Source: Lachnospiraceae bacterium UBA7054 (GTDB taxonomy: Bacteria > Bacillota > Clostridia > Lachnospirales > Lachnospiraceae). Taken from it: a stretch of 29,576 nucleotides of DNA. The notes beneath the pieces are model-generated. The model saw only the letters and a list, made by a program, of their open reading frames with translations. It did no database searches and was not told the origin of the DNA. Each line of letters begins with the position of its first letter. Position 1 is the stretch's first letter. Where the stretch lies: the NCBI GenBank assembly GCA_002492725.1, contig DLAF01000040.1, positions 1 to 29,576 on the forward strand, written 5' to 3'. Of the stretch, positions 23,055-29,576 are shown one piece after another. The position numbers were made by a program, and so were the translations under genes.

Positions 23055-24665
23055 TCATATTAAGGAAACATCCGTTTTGATATCGCATCCGGTCAAGGCC
23101 TCTATGATCCGCCAGCCTTCCCGATTGCGTTGTAAGTTTTTCGCGATGGGGGTAAAACCGAAATCCAGATATACCTTACACGCCAGCCAGGTAGTAGTCT
23201 GCGTGGGGATTTTAGCGCGCGTATGTCCCAGCCGCTGCATTGCCCGCAGGACATGGGATATCAAAGGTTTCGACAGTCCCCGTCCCTGATATTCCCGTCT
23301 GACGGCTACCCAGTGGAGCCAGCCGTCGTCGGACTGATCCCGTCCGTGAATATCATAGAGGGCGGTGGCGGTGGCAATTTTTTCTCCTGAATTTGTTTCA
23401 ATAAAAAACATTCTGTTTGGAAGTTCTGCAAGGTTAGCCGCATAATAGCGGTTCCATGCCGCCAATCCCTGCTCATAACTATCAAATTCTTTGGCGGACA
23501 TTTCAATCGCGATCCATGCGTCCCTGTCATTCTCAGCGTAAGGCACAAAATGGAAGCCATCCGGCAGCGCATATTGAGGCACTTCGGTAATGTCGCCTTC
23601 CAGCAAGAGTTCGTAATAACAGATCCGTTCATCATGATTATCATATCTGGCAGCTTTGATTTCCGGAAGGCGGGAATCCAGAGCGTCTTTGATTTCTTTT
23701 TCGTGATCGCGAATGTATTGTATCCTGCCAATCGTATTTTTTACCTCACAAATGCCCATAGCCCGTTCGGCATCATCATACTGTTTGCCAAGGGATCTTT
23801 GGATATTATATTCCAGCCATTCCACCCAGGTATATGCCAAGCCGAATACATTGCCGTATGCCCGAAAACAATTATCATACGCAGTCAGATAACCGTCGAA
23901 AAAGGAGATGACCTTTTGCATATCAAGACTGCGGGTTGTAATACCGGCCCATTGCAGCGCCAGCTGTAATGCGCCAGAGACCGGATTTCCGTAGTCCAGA
24001 CATTCCAGATCGATCATGCGGGCATTGCCATTGTCCCACATCACATTTTTAGGATCCATATCTTCGTTTGTGAGACAGCGGATATCAGGCAGAGCGGCTC
24101 TCGCCAGATTCCACTCGGTTTCGGCATAAATAAGTAGTTCTGCGGAATCGGTGAGGAGAGCGGCAATTTCACTCTTTTGCGTCTTTGCCTTACGGGCATA
24201 AGTCTGCCAGTCGATGTGACTGATTTCCGGTTCCTTATGGGAAACATTCTGCGGATCGACGGCGTGAATCTGACCAAGGATATTCCCGGCGGTACGGCAT
24301 TGTTCGTCCGAAATATGATGCCAGTCGGTGATCTGTCCTTCCTGCCATGCAAAAAGATAGAAATAGCGATCCTCTAAGTGCTGCATTTTCAGACCGTCAA
24401 TCGTTAAAGCGGGCACGATGGGAAGCCCCTTTTCCTCCAAAATCCGTTCGATTTTTTCCGTCCGTGCGTAGTTTTCAAGTACGTCAGGCCGTTTCATAAT
24501 TTCCGGATTTAAGCATTTCACGGCGTATATTCCGCAATCCGTCTCCACGCGGTACATTTTGTGCATCAGACCGCCTGATACGGGGGTGATTGGAGCGATG
24601 ACAGCGCCGAGGCGGCATTGCTGCATCAGGTTTGTTATCTGTTTTTCTATTGTATGTTCGTTCAT
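23055..24665 (-). CDS. Phosphotransferase (APH family) fused to a GNAT acetyltransferase domain
   Basis: A 536-residue two-domain cytoplasmic protein. Residues 1-345 form an aminoglycoside/choline-kinase-like phosphotransferase: GLMHKMYRVE with Lys50 in AVK for nucleotide binding, NEDMDPKNVMW with catalytic Asp202 and Asn207, and MIDLECLDYGNP with metal-binding Asp219. The usual His of the HGD motif is replaced by Asn200. Residues 360-536 form a GNAT fold: VAVRREYQGRGLSKPLI (453-469) is the acetyl-CoA loop, followed by YLDFGFTPI. The order is opposite to the known AAC(6')-APH(2'') enzyme. Substrate is unknown; antibiotic modification is possible but unproven. The frame opens at a GTG (24677), but the ATG at 24665 has GAGG six bases upstream. 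It has its own predicted promoter. Confidence 0.88.
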   Translation of the reverse strand: MNEHTIEKQITNLMQQCRLGAVIAPITPVSGGLMHKMYRVETDCGIYAVKCLNPEIMKRPDVLENYARTEKIERILEEKGLPIVPALTIDGLKMQHLEDRYFYLFAWQEGQITDWHHISDEQCRTAGNILGQIHAVDPQNVSHKEPEISHIDWQTYARKAKTQKSEIAALLTDSAELLIYAETEWNLARAALPDIRCLTNEDMDPKNVMWDNGNARMIDLECLDYGNPVSGALQLALQWAGITTRSLDMQKVISFFDGYLTAYDNCFRAYGNVFGLAYTWVEWLEYNIQRSLGKQYDDAERAMGICEVKNTIGRIQYIRDHEKEIKDALDSRLPEIKAARYDNHDERICYYELLLEGDITEVPQYALPDGFHFVPYAENDRDAWIAIEMSAKEFDSYEQGLAAWNRYYAANLAELPNRMFFIETNSGEKIATATALYDIHGRDQSDDGWLHWVAVRREYQGRGLSKPLISHVLRAMQRLGHTRAKIPTQTTTWLACKVYLDFGFTPIAKNLQRNREGWRIIEALTGCDIKTDVSLI

Positions 24666-24698
24666 TCGGTTCCTCACTGAGCGCTTTTGCGTCTAAAA

Positions 24699-24728
24699 AT
24701 TATATATGAGCAGATTGTAGAAATGCAA
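24699..24728 (-). promoter_or_regulatory. Predicted promoter of the APH-GNAT gene
   Basis: On the minus strand a perfect TATAAT (24699-24704) lies 18 bases after TTGCAT (24723-24728). It overlaps the 3' end of the frameshifted gene upstream and leaves a leader of about 28 bases before the APH-GNAT ATG. Confidence 0.5.
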
Positions 24729-25154
24729 AATGATTCCTCAGGAAATATTGATATTCTTCGGAGGCGGTTTCATATTCCTTTATCATGGTTTGGTGAATCC
24801 ACTGCAGGGATGCTTCCGATAAATCTTCATATTTCTGTAGGATGATCTCGCCCTTTTCGACTGCTTCCATAAGGCAGTCATAGGCATCCGGAATATATTC
24901 GGCGCATTTGACCAGTATTCTTCCAGCCGAAGGATCCCTTCTTTTGTAAATCCGTAGCTGCCCCATTTGGTCCATTTTCCATGATGCACATAGCCGGTTT
25001 CCCGGCAATATTTTTCAATCGCATTGCTCAAGTACACCAGAGTATTTTCCCTTTTTGCAGAGAAATAAAGCAAGGGGATTCCATGGTTTGAGATGCGCGG
25101 TTCCAAATATTCAATATCGGCTGTCTGTGAGGCGTGAAAATACATTGTTTCCAT
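24700..25154 (-). pseudogene. Frameshifted conserved gene of unknown function
   Basis: Two reading frames on the minus strand together spell one protein-like sequence. The first, from the ATG at 25154 (or 25145), reads METMYFHASQTADIEYLEP and stays protein-like to RLEEYW near 24912. The second frame then continues with VKCAEYIPDAYDCLMEAV to a stop at 24700. The joined product would be about 148 residues. The first part, with MYFHAS at the start and YFSAKRENTLVYL following, faintly resembles proteins with a small ADP-ribosyltransferase-like beginning, but this is only an impression. I recall relatives having extra residues at the junction, so a short deletion with frame loss is as likely as a single-base change. 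A sequencing error is also possible. It has an extended -10 promoter upstream. Confidence 0.65.
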
Positions 25155-25202
25155 ACGCTCCGTGAAAATGATGAATTTAACTGTCCTGCAAATGCTGATT
25201 CG

Positions 25203-25208
25203 ATTGTA
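25203..25208 (-). promoter_or_regulatory. Extended -10 box upstream of the frameshifted gene
   Basis: On the minus strand TACAAT is preceded by TGG, giving an extended -10 (five of six consensus bases). No good -35 box lies at 16-18 bases. It is correctly placed about 50 bases before the presumed start of the frameshifted gene. Confidence 0.4.
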
Positions 25209-25270
25209 CCACACTTTTACGCGGAAACATACCATGAAAAAACTTACGCTATCCGGGAGGTGAGTTTTAG

Positions 25271-25410
25271 AATGAGAGAGAAAGCGCTTTGCTGAAAGAT
25301 GTTGGTAAGGTATTGCTTGATCATCTCAAGATATCGTAAAGAAGCAAAATGATGCAAGCATTACATTACACTATGCAGGATATGATGTAAAAGATATAGG
25401 GATAGAGTGA
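25271..25410 (+). other. Possible short gene remnant in the intergenic gap
   Basis: The 25236-25433 gap has no intact gene. On the plus strand one frame reads ESALLKDVGKVLLDHLKIS before a stop near 25320, and another then reads QDIVKKQNDASITLHYAGYD and ends at 25410. Both are unusually protein-like for random DNA. A GGGAGGTGA ribosome-like site precedes an ATG (25272) that opens only a seven-codon frame. This may be the relic of a small gene broken by two frame changes. I recognise no family, and chance cannot be excluded. Confidence 0.2.
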
Positions 25411-25433
25411 CCCCAATAACATAACTCCGCTTT

Positions 25434-26807
25434 TCATGGATTGTGATCCGGTGGAAAGCAGATTATCACTTTTGCGCCTCCGGTTTCTTCTGAATTTGCG
25501 AGCATAATCTCTCCGCCATGCTTTTCGGCCGCTGTTTTGGCAAAGAATAATCCAATCCCATAGTGCGCTTCGCCATTTCTGCCCATATCATCCATAAAAA
25601 ACTGTTCTGTCCCGTGCAATAGGGCTTCCTTCGTAAATCCATTGCCGTTGTCCTCCACGGTAAATGATAAATTTCCGTTCTCCTCTTCCACACAGACAGT
25701 TATGGTTCCTCCTTTTTTGGTATGTTCCGCAGCGTTCTGAATAATATTGATCACAGCCCTGAGCACCTGATCATACGATACATTTACGGTTTGGCTGTGC
25801 CACAGTTCTTTCCAGTTGATTTTATGGTGGTAAACTTCTGCCAATTCTTCGGCCTGTTTTCTGATATCGCAAAGGAGGTCTTTTGTGCTCACTTCTTCGC
25901 GCGGGTTAAGATCTCCTTCCACCGACTTCGTGATGTCTATCAGTTTTTGAACATAATTTTGGATCCGGACAGTGCTGTTTATGATATAAGCAATGATGTT
26001 TTTCTGTTCTTTGGTCAGTTCCATCTCAGACAGCAGCTCGGCATTTCCCCTCACAACGGTAAGCGGGGTTTTGATATCATGAGACAGTGCCGACATTTGC
26101 CTGTTTTTATCCTGCTCTGTCTTCCATAACTGTTCCAGAGAAGTTTTCAGCGCAATTCTCATATCATCTATGGACGACAGACAGTCATCAAACTCTTTGA
26201 TCCCGGAATAAGTTACCTGATATTCGAGATTCTGTTCCTTGATTTTCTCCACTGCCTCCATAACCGGCGCTAAGTTCCCCTTTATCTTTTTTCCGAAACG
26301 AACAGATGACAGGATGATGATTGTCATAGTACCCAAAATTGCCATGATTGTCAGGAGATTCTGGGGGTTCATGAAGTGCTCTCTTAAAAATTCGGATCGA
26401 AATTGTGGAGTCAGGCTGTACTGCAGGACAACATACCCGTCCGACCGGGGTATCATCTTATAGAAATAGTTTCCCGTCGCCTGTTCGTGATTCGCAACCT
26501 GCCGCGCGGTTTCAACGGAAGGCTCCGACAGATCTGTGCCGCGCACTTTGCCGTCAAGAGAAAAAATGGCATAATGACAAAGCGGAGGGATCATATCCTT
26601 TGTCACCTGTTCCGCGTTTTGAAGCAGATCAAATGCTTCGTTGATCTTTCGTTCCGCATAATTGGCCGGATAGATCATTCCGGTATTTACAAGAATATTG
26701 AATAGAACAATGATACCGATACCAAAAGTGCATAATGCGCCAAGGAGAATCAGCACATATCCAGTGAAGACTCCGCGCAAGGTATTGCTTCTTCTTATTT
26801 TTCCCAT
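25434..26807 (-). CDS. Sensor histidine kinase of the lantibiotic-resistance two-component system
   Basis: A 457-residue membrane sensor kinase. Two membrane helices (about 15-39 and 150-169) flank an extracytoplasmic sensor of about 110 residues. A HAMP-like linker (about 172-225) leads to the dimerisation domain with the phospho-accepting His243 in ALSHDIKTPLT. The ATP domain has the N box IIQNAAEH (Asn358), VEDNGNGF (385-391) and YGIGLFFAK (416-424). Its ATG overlaps the end of the response-regulator gene by 13 bases. Lying downstream of LanFEG-type transporter genes, it probably detects an antimicrobial peptide or envelope stress and switches the transporter on. The ligand cannot be predicted. 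It is the last gene of the operon; no clear terminator was found after it. Confidence 0.9.
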   Translation of the reverse strand: MGKIRRSNTLRGVFTGYVLILLGALCTFGIGIIVLFNILVNTGMIYPANYAERKINEAFDLLQNAEQVTKDMIPPLCHYAIFSLDGKVRGTDLSEPSVETARQVANHEQATGNYFYKMIPRSDGYVVLQYSLTPQFRSEFLREHFMNPQNLLTIMAILGTMTIIILSSVRFGKKIKGNLAPVMEAVEKIKEQNLEYQVTYSGIKEFDDCLSSIDDMRIALKTSLEQLWKTEQDKNRQMSALSHDIKTPLTVVRGNAELLSEMELTKEQKNIIAYIINSTVRIQNYVQKLIDITKSVEGDLNPREEVSTKDLLCDIRKQAEELAEVYHHKINWKELWHSQTVNVSYDQVLRAVINIIQNAAEHTKKGGTITVCVEEENGNLSFTVEDNGNGFTKEALLHGTEQFFMDDMGRNGEAHYGIGLFFAKTAAEKHGGEIMLANSEETGGAKVIICFPPDHNP

Positions 26808-27457
26808 TTATATCCAATCCCCCAAACGGTTTTAACGGGCATATAATGATAGGGTGCGAGCTTCGTTCTGATATTTTTGATATGCGTGATGATCGTACTG
26901 TCACTGCTTACGCTGTCAAATCCAAATACCTGTTCCAAAATCTGCTCTTTTGAAAAAATCTGTCCCCGATTTTGGGCAAGAAATTCACAGATTTCATACT
27001 CCGTTTTCGTGAGAGAGATTTCCTGATTGTCGATCAGCATTTGCTTGAAAGACAGGTTAAAGCAAATACGGCCAAGAGACATTTTTACAGTATGTTCCCG
27101 ATGCTCCCGTCTCAGGTGTGCGGCAATCCTCGCACGAAGCTCCATGACCCCGAAGGGCTTAAAGAGATAATCATCCGCTCCCAATGACAGACCGTTGACC
27201 AGGCTGTTTTCTTCGGTTTTTGCCGTGAGAAACAAAATGGGGCAGTCAACAAGCTTCCTGATTTTTGAACACAATGCAAATCCGTTCATTTCGGACATCA
27301 TAATATCCAGCAGAATCAAATCAAAAAGATGCAGTTTTTCCATATTGACGGCAAGCGGGTCACTTACTTTTGTGACCATATGCCCATCCGTTCTCAAGAT
27401 GTTTTCTATCATGTCAAGAATTGCCGTATCATCATCAACCGCTAATATATTTGCCAT
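26795..27457 (-). CDS. OmpR/PhoB-family response regulator
   Basis: A 220-residue DNA-binding regulator. The receiver domain (about 1-118) has acidic residues Asp8-Asp10, the phosphorylation site Asp51 in LILLDIMM, Thr78 in LFLTAKT and Lys100 in LFKPFG. The winged-helix domain (about 125-220) contains ISLTKTEYEICEFLAQN and ends with VKTVWGIGYKWEK, standard for OmpR-type proteins. The frame opens at 27505, but the ATG at 27457 has GGAG about seven bases upstream and begins MANILAVDDD, the normal start. It lies 22 bases after the LanG-type permease gene and overlaps the kinase gene, so transporter, regulator and kinase form one operon. It most likely activates its own operon in response to the kinase. 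Confidence 0.92.
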   Translation of the reverse strand: MANILAVDDDTAILDMIENILRTDGHMVTKVSDPLAVNMEKLHLFDLILLDIMMSEMNGFALCSKIRKLVDCPILFLTAKTEENSLVNGLSLGADDYLFKPFGVMELRARIAAHLRREHREHTVKMSLGRICFNLSFKQMLIDNQEISLTKTEYEICEFLAQNRGQIFSKEQILEQVFGFDSVSSDSTIITHIKNIRTKLAPYHYMPVKTVWGIGYKWEK

Positions 27458-27479
27458 ATGGATCTCCATTTCGAAGCGT

Positions 27480-28223
27480 TTATTCTGACAGTTTGTTTCC
27501 TTCAAAGTAAGATGCCCACAGTAAATAATATAGCATACTGATTACTGTAGAGATAGCATAAAGTGGGAGCACGGTTTTTAATTCATCATACGCGCCGGCT
27601 TCTCCGAAAACCAGCTTTAAGCAGGTATAGGGGATTCTGGCGGTCCATGAGATCACTGTAAATTTCCAGATAAATTTTCCAAGTCCCGTGAGCATTAAGG
27701 CACTGACGAGGCTTGACACAATTCCCGCGCAGACGGACACGCCTTCTCCAAACTGAAACGCCAGGATCATCTGCCAAAGATAGAGCGGGATACTGCTGCA
27801 CCACATGATCAATGCCGCCGTGATACACAGGCCAATATTTATGCTGCTGTGTACGGGAGTTCTGCAGAAACCGTAACCGAACAGGATTGCTGTCAGCAGG
27901 ATAGAGAACATACCAAAAAGAAGGAGAAGCAATACCTTTGACAGAAATGCAGTTATCTTGTGTGGTAAGGCGAGCAGATTTTGAAAACCTCCGGCATTTT
28001 TCTCCTGCGATGCCACACTTGCACAAAATATCCCGATCAGTACAGGAAGACCTGCGCCGACAGCCTGATAAAAGGCCATGATTTTTGTCGTATCATTCCA
28101 GGCGGAAAAGGAATAATAGAGCAAAAACAACCCGCTTGTGATGATGGGAATCAGGATATGTGCAAGGATTACAGGAGTGCCCTTCATTTTCAGAAAGTCT
28201 GCATGGAGATTTTTCCCAAGCAT
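27480..28223 (-). CDS. Lantibiotic-protection ABC transporter permease, LanG/MutG type
   Basis: A 247-residue ABC-2-like membrane subunit with six predicted helices. It begins with a short cytoplasmic NLHADFLKMKGTP segment and has the family-like block LWQMILAFQFGEGVSVCAG followed by SALMLTGLGKFIW. These resemble MutG-family permeases that, with a LanE partner and LanF ATPase, expel lantibiotics from the cell membrane. The frame opens at 28253 but the ATG at 28223 is preferred: GAGGTGA lies seven bases upstream, formed partly by the stop of the preceding permease gene. The gap between the two permeases is seven bases. The transported peptide is unknown. Confidence 0.85.
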   Translation of the reverse strand: MLGKNLHADFLKMKGTPVILAHILIPIITSGLFLLYYSFSAWNDTTKIMAFYQAVGAGLPVLIGIFCASVASQEKNAGGFQNLLALPHKITAFLSKVLLLLLFGMFSILLTAILFGYGFCRTPVHSSINIGLCITAALIMWCSSIPLYLWQMILAFQFGEGVSVCAGIVSSLVSALMLTGLGKFIWKFTVISWTARIPYTCLKLVFGEAGAYDELKTVLPLYAISTVISMLYYLLWASYFEGNKLSE

Positions 28224-28230
28224 TTCTATT

Positions 28231-28962
28231 TCACCTCGTCTCTCTTTTTTCAAACCAGCTTAAAAATAGAACAGTTGCAAAAACGAACCACAGAACAGAT
28301 AAGCAGATTCCCGGGGCAACGACGCCCCTATGCAATAGCGGATTTCCGGCTTCTGCCGGGATGCCGTTTGGCAGTATGTGGAGACAGGGACACAGGATCC
28401 GCATGGGGATTGCAGAGACCAATACATACCATTTTCCGGTCGGTGCGATGATGGTGCCGCCGACCGTAAGAAACAGGCAAACCAGTAATTCCGCGATCAA
28501 TCCAAAGCGTTCACTAAAAAACAGAAAAACCGGGATTTCCCATAACTGCGTGACGCTAAGAAGCAGTACTGCAATCGCTGCGCCGCCTAAGGGAACACGG
28601 GTAGTCAATATAAGACCACCCAAGGAAGCGCCTGCAAATACGATCACATTTGAGGTCAGGATCACGAAGCCCAGATAGATGATCTTGCCCGTCATCATTT
28701 TTCTTTTGCTTGTTGGGAGCGTCATCAGGTGATAATAATGTGTTTTTTTCTCCTGCGCCACAGTAAGGTGGCAGATGATGGCGAGCATACCGGGCAAAAG
28801 CAGCGTGTACCACCAGTTCCAGACACTCTCGGCATAGGAATTTGTCATTCCTAAAGTAAGGAGAAAGGCCAGAGAAAAGGTGATCACGGGAAATGCCCAG
28901 AGTAATCTCCTGCGCATTGACCTTTTGGTTTTTTGATATTCTGCCTTCACAATGTCAAGCAT
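28231..28962 (-). CDS. Lantibiotic-protection ABC transporter permease, LanE/MutE-EpiE type
   Basis: A 243-residue membrane subunit with six predicted helices. The start LDIVKAEYQKTKRS is a cytoplasmic amphipathic segment typical of MutE/EpiE permeases, followed by WNWWYTLLLPGMLAIICHL and QEKKTHYYHLMTLP, also characteristic of the family. It pairs with the LanG-type subunit to form the channel. The frame opens at a GTG (28971), but the ATG at 28962 is preferred; it overlaps the ATPase stop by eight bases (ATGCTTGA), so ATPase and permease translation are coupled. Sequence similarity to the second permease is low apart from the general layout, as usual for LanE/LanG pairs. Confidence 0.85.
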   Translation of the reverse strand: MLDIVKAEYQKTKRSMRRRLLWAFPVITFSLAFLLTLGMTNSYAESVWNWWYTLLLPGMLAIICHLTVAQEKKTHYYHLMTLPTSKRKMMTGKIIYLGFVILTSNVIVFAGASLGGLILTTRVPLGGAAIAVLLLSVTQLWEIPVFLFFSERFGLIAELLVCLFLTVGGTIIAPTGKWYVLVSAIPMRILCPCLHILPNGIPAEAGNPLLHRGVVAPGICLSVLWFVFATVLFLSWFEKRETR

Positions 28963-29576
28963 AAATAGCACCTGCCTTTCCGTTTCCTCTTACAACATCC
29001 ATAAAAAGAGTTTCCAGATCCTGCCCCTGTGCTAACGGCCCTTCGTATCCTAAGATACCATTTGAAATGATACCAATTTGATCCGCAATTAACTGTACTT
29101 CTGAGAGGATGTGACTGGAAAGAACGACCGTGATCCCACAGGCGGGGAAGGAGCGTATCAGTTCGCGCAGTTCCTCGATTCCGATCGGATCCAGCCCGTT
29201 TGTCGGTTCATCCAGGATCAGAAGCTTTGGCTCTCCCAATAATGCCATAGCAATGCCAAGCCTTTGTTTCATGCCCAAAGAAAACTGTCCTGCTTTCTTT
29301 TTCCCGGTATTTGATAGGGAGACGATTTGTAACACCTCATCGATCCTTTTTTCATCCACACCAAGCAGTAATGATCTGACTTTCAGGTTTTCGACTGCTG
29401 TCAGATTTTCATAAATTGACGGGCTTTCGATCAGCGCACCGATTTCTGACAGGCTTGCCCGGCTCCACGGTTTTCCATCGAAGCAGATATTGCCGGAAGT
29501 CGGCGTTAAAATACCGGCAAGCATTTTCAAAGTAGTGGATTTTCCGGCGCCGTTCGGAGCAAGTATTTATAGACAA
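28955..29576 (-). CDS. Lantibiotic-protection ABC transporter ATP-binding protein, LanF type (5' end missing)
   Basis: The ATPase subunit of the LanFEG-type exporter, cut by the right edge. Visible are the Walker A APNGAGKST (29537-29560), the signature FSLGMKQRLGIAMAL, Walker B LLILDEPTNGLDP, and the switch histidine in VVLSSHILSE. At the Q-loop position the sequence is ALIESPSIYENL: Glu replaces Gln, the E-loop known to mark LanF proteins. This is the best evidence for a lantibiotic-protection role. The TTG at 29530 is internal, not a start. In the same frame a TAA occurs at 29567-29569, three codons before the Walker A, where relatives continue; a one-base error or real frameshift close to the window end is likely. 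The C-terminal part, about 190 residues, is intact. Confidence 0.85.

Overview
The window reads as chromosomal DNA of a gut or rumen-type Lachnospiraceae (Clostridia). The inference rests on strong AGGAGG-type ribosome binding sites, sigma-A promoters often with extended -10 boxes, intermediate GC, and families typical of that group: a DUF6171 small protein, a CD1871A-type CXXC peptide, an Mbeg1-like hydrolase and a LanFEG/two-component lantibiotic module. No rRNA, tRNA, CRISPR array, insertion sequence or phage gene was seen, and no gene-free stretch exceeds about 260 bases.

Layout. (1) 1-5662: the 3' part of an aldo/keto reductase with a two-cluster ferredoxin tail, a convergent sodium:alanine-type symporter, then a forward run of a small conserved protein, a nucleoid-associated protein and an Mbeg1-like alpha/beta hydrolase, which collides tail to tail with a class I amidotransferase-like peptidase (C26). 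(2) 5765-11886: a forward glycan locus with a cytoplasmic GH51 arabinofuranosidase, a small Cys-rich DUF6171 protein, a surface lipoprotein GH53 endo-galactanase with an apparent C-terminal galactan-binding domain, a MATE exporter and an AraC regulator. Together these suggest use of type I arabinogalactan. (3) 11867-17079: two reverse-strand GH94 phosphorylases, one close to the chitobiose/cellobiose branch and one resembling laminaribiose phosphorylase, which would yield sugar phosphates from beta-glucosidic disaccharides. (4) 17284-18600: a lipoprotein with a very Glu-rich linker and an internally duplicated domain. (5) 18638-20285: a tightly coupled reverse operon of TlpA-like lipoprotein, 48-residue membrane CXXC peptide and NapH-like polyferredoxin, a plausible electron relay to exported thiols. 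(6) 20517-25410: a GNAT with an apparent internal deletion, an MBL-fold hydrolase translationally coupled to aroA, an unusual phosphotransferase-GNAT fusion, a frameshifted conserved gene and a short possible gene remnant. (7) 25434-29576: a reverse operon of LanF-type ATPase (cut by the window edge), two LanE/LanG-type permeases, an OmpR-type regulator and a histidine kinase, i.e. a lantibiotic or antimicrobial-peptide resistance module without a visible lantibiotic gene.

The most interesting items are the TlpA/CXXC/polyferredoxin trio, the APH-GNAT fusion, the LanFEG-RK module with its characteristic E-loop, the paired GH94 enzymes, the duplicated acidic-linker lipoprotein, and the cluster of decayed or internally deleted genes at 20.5-25.4 kb. 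All functional calls come from motif recognition by eye; no database search was run.
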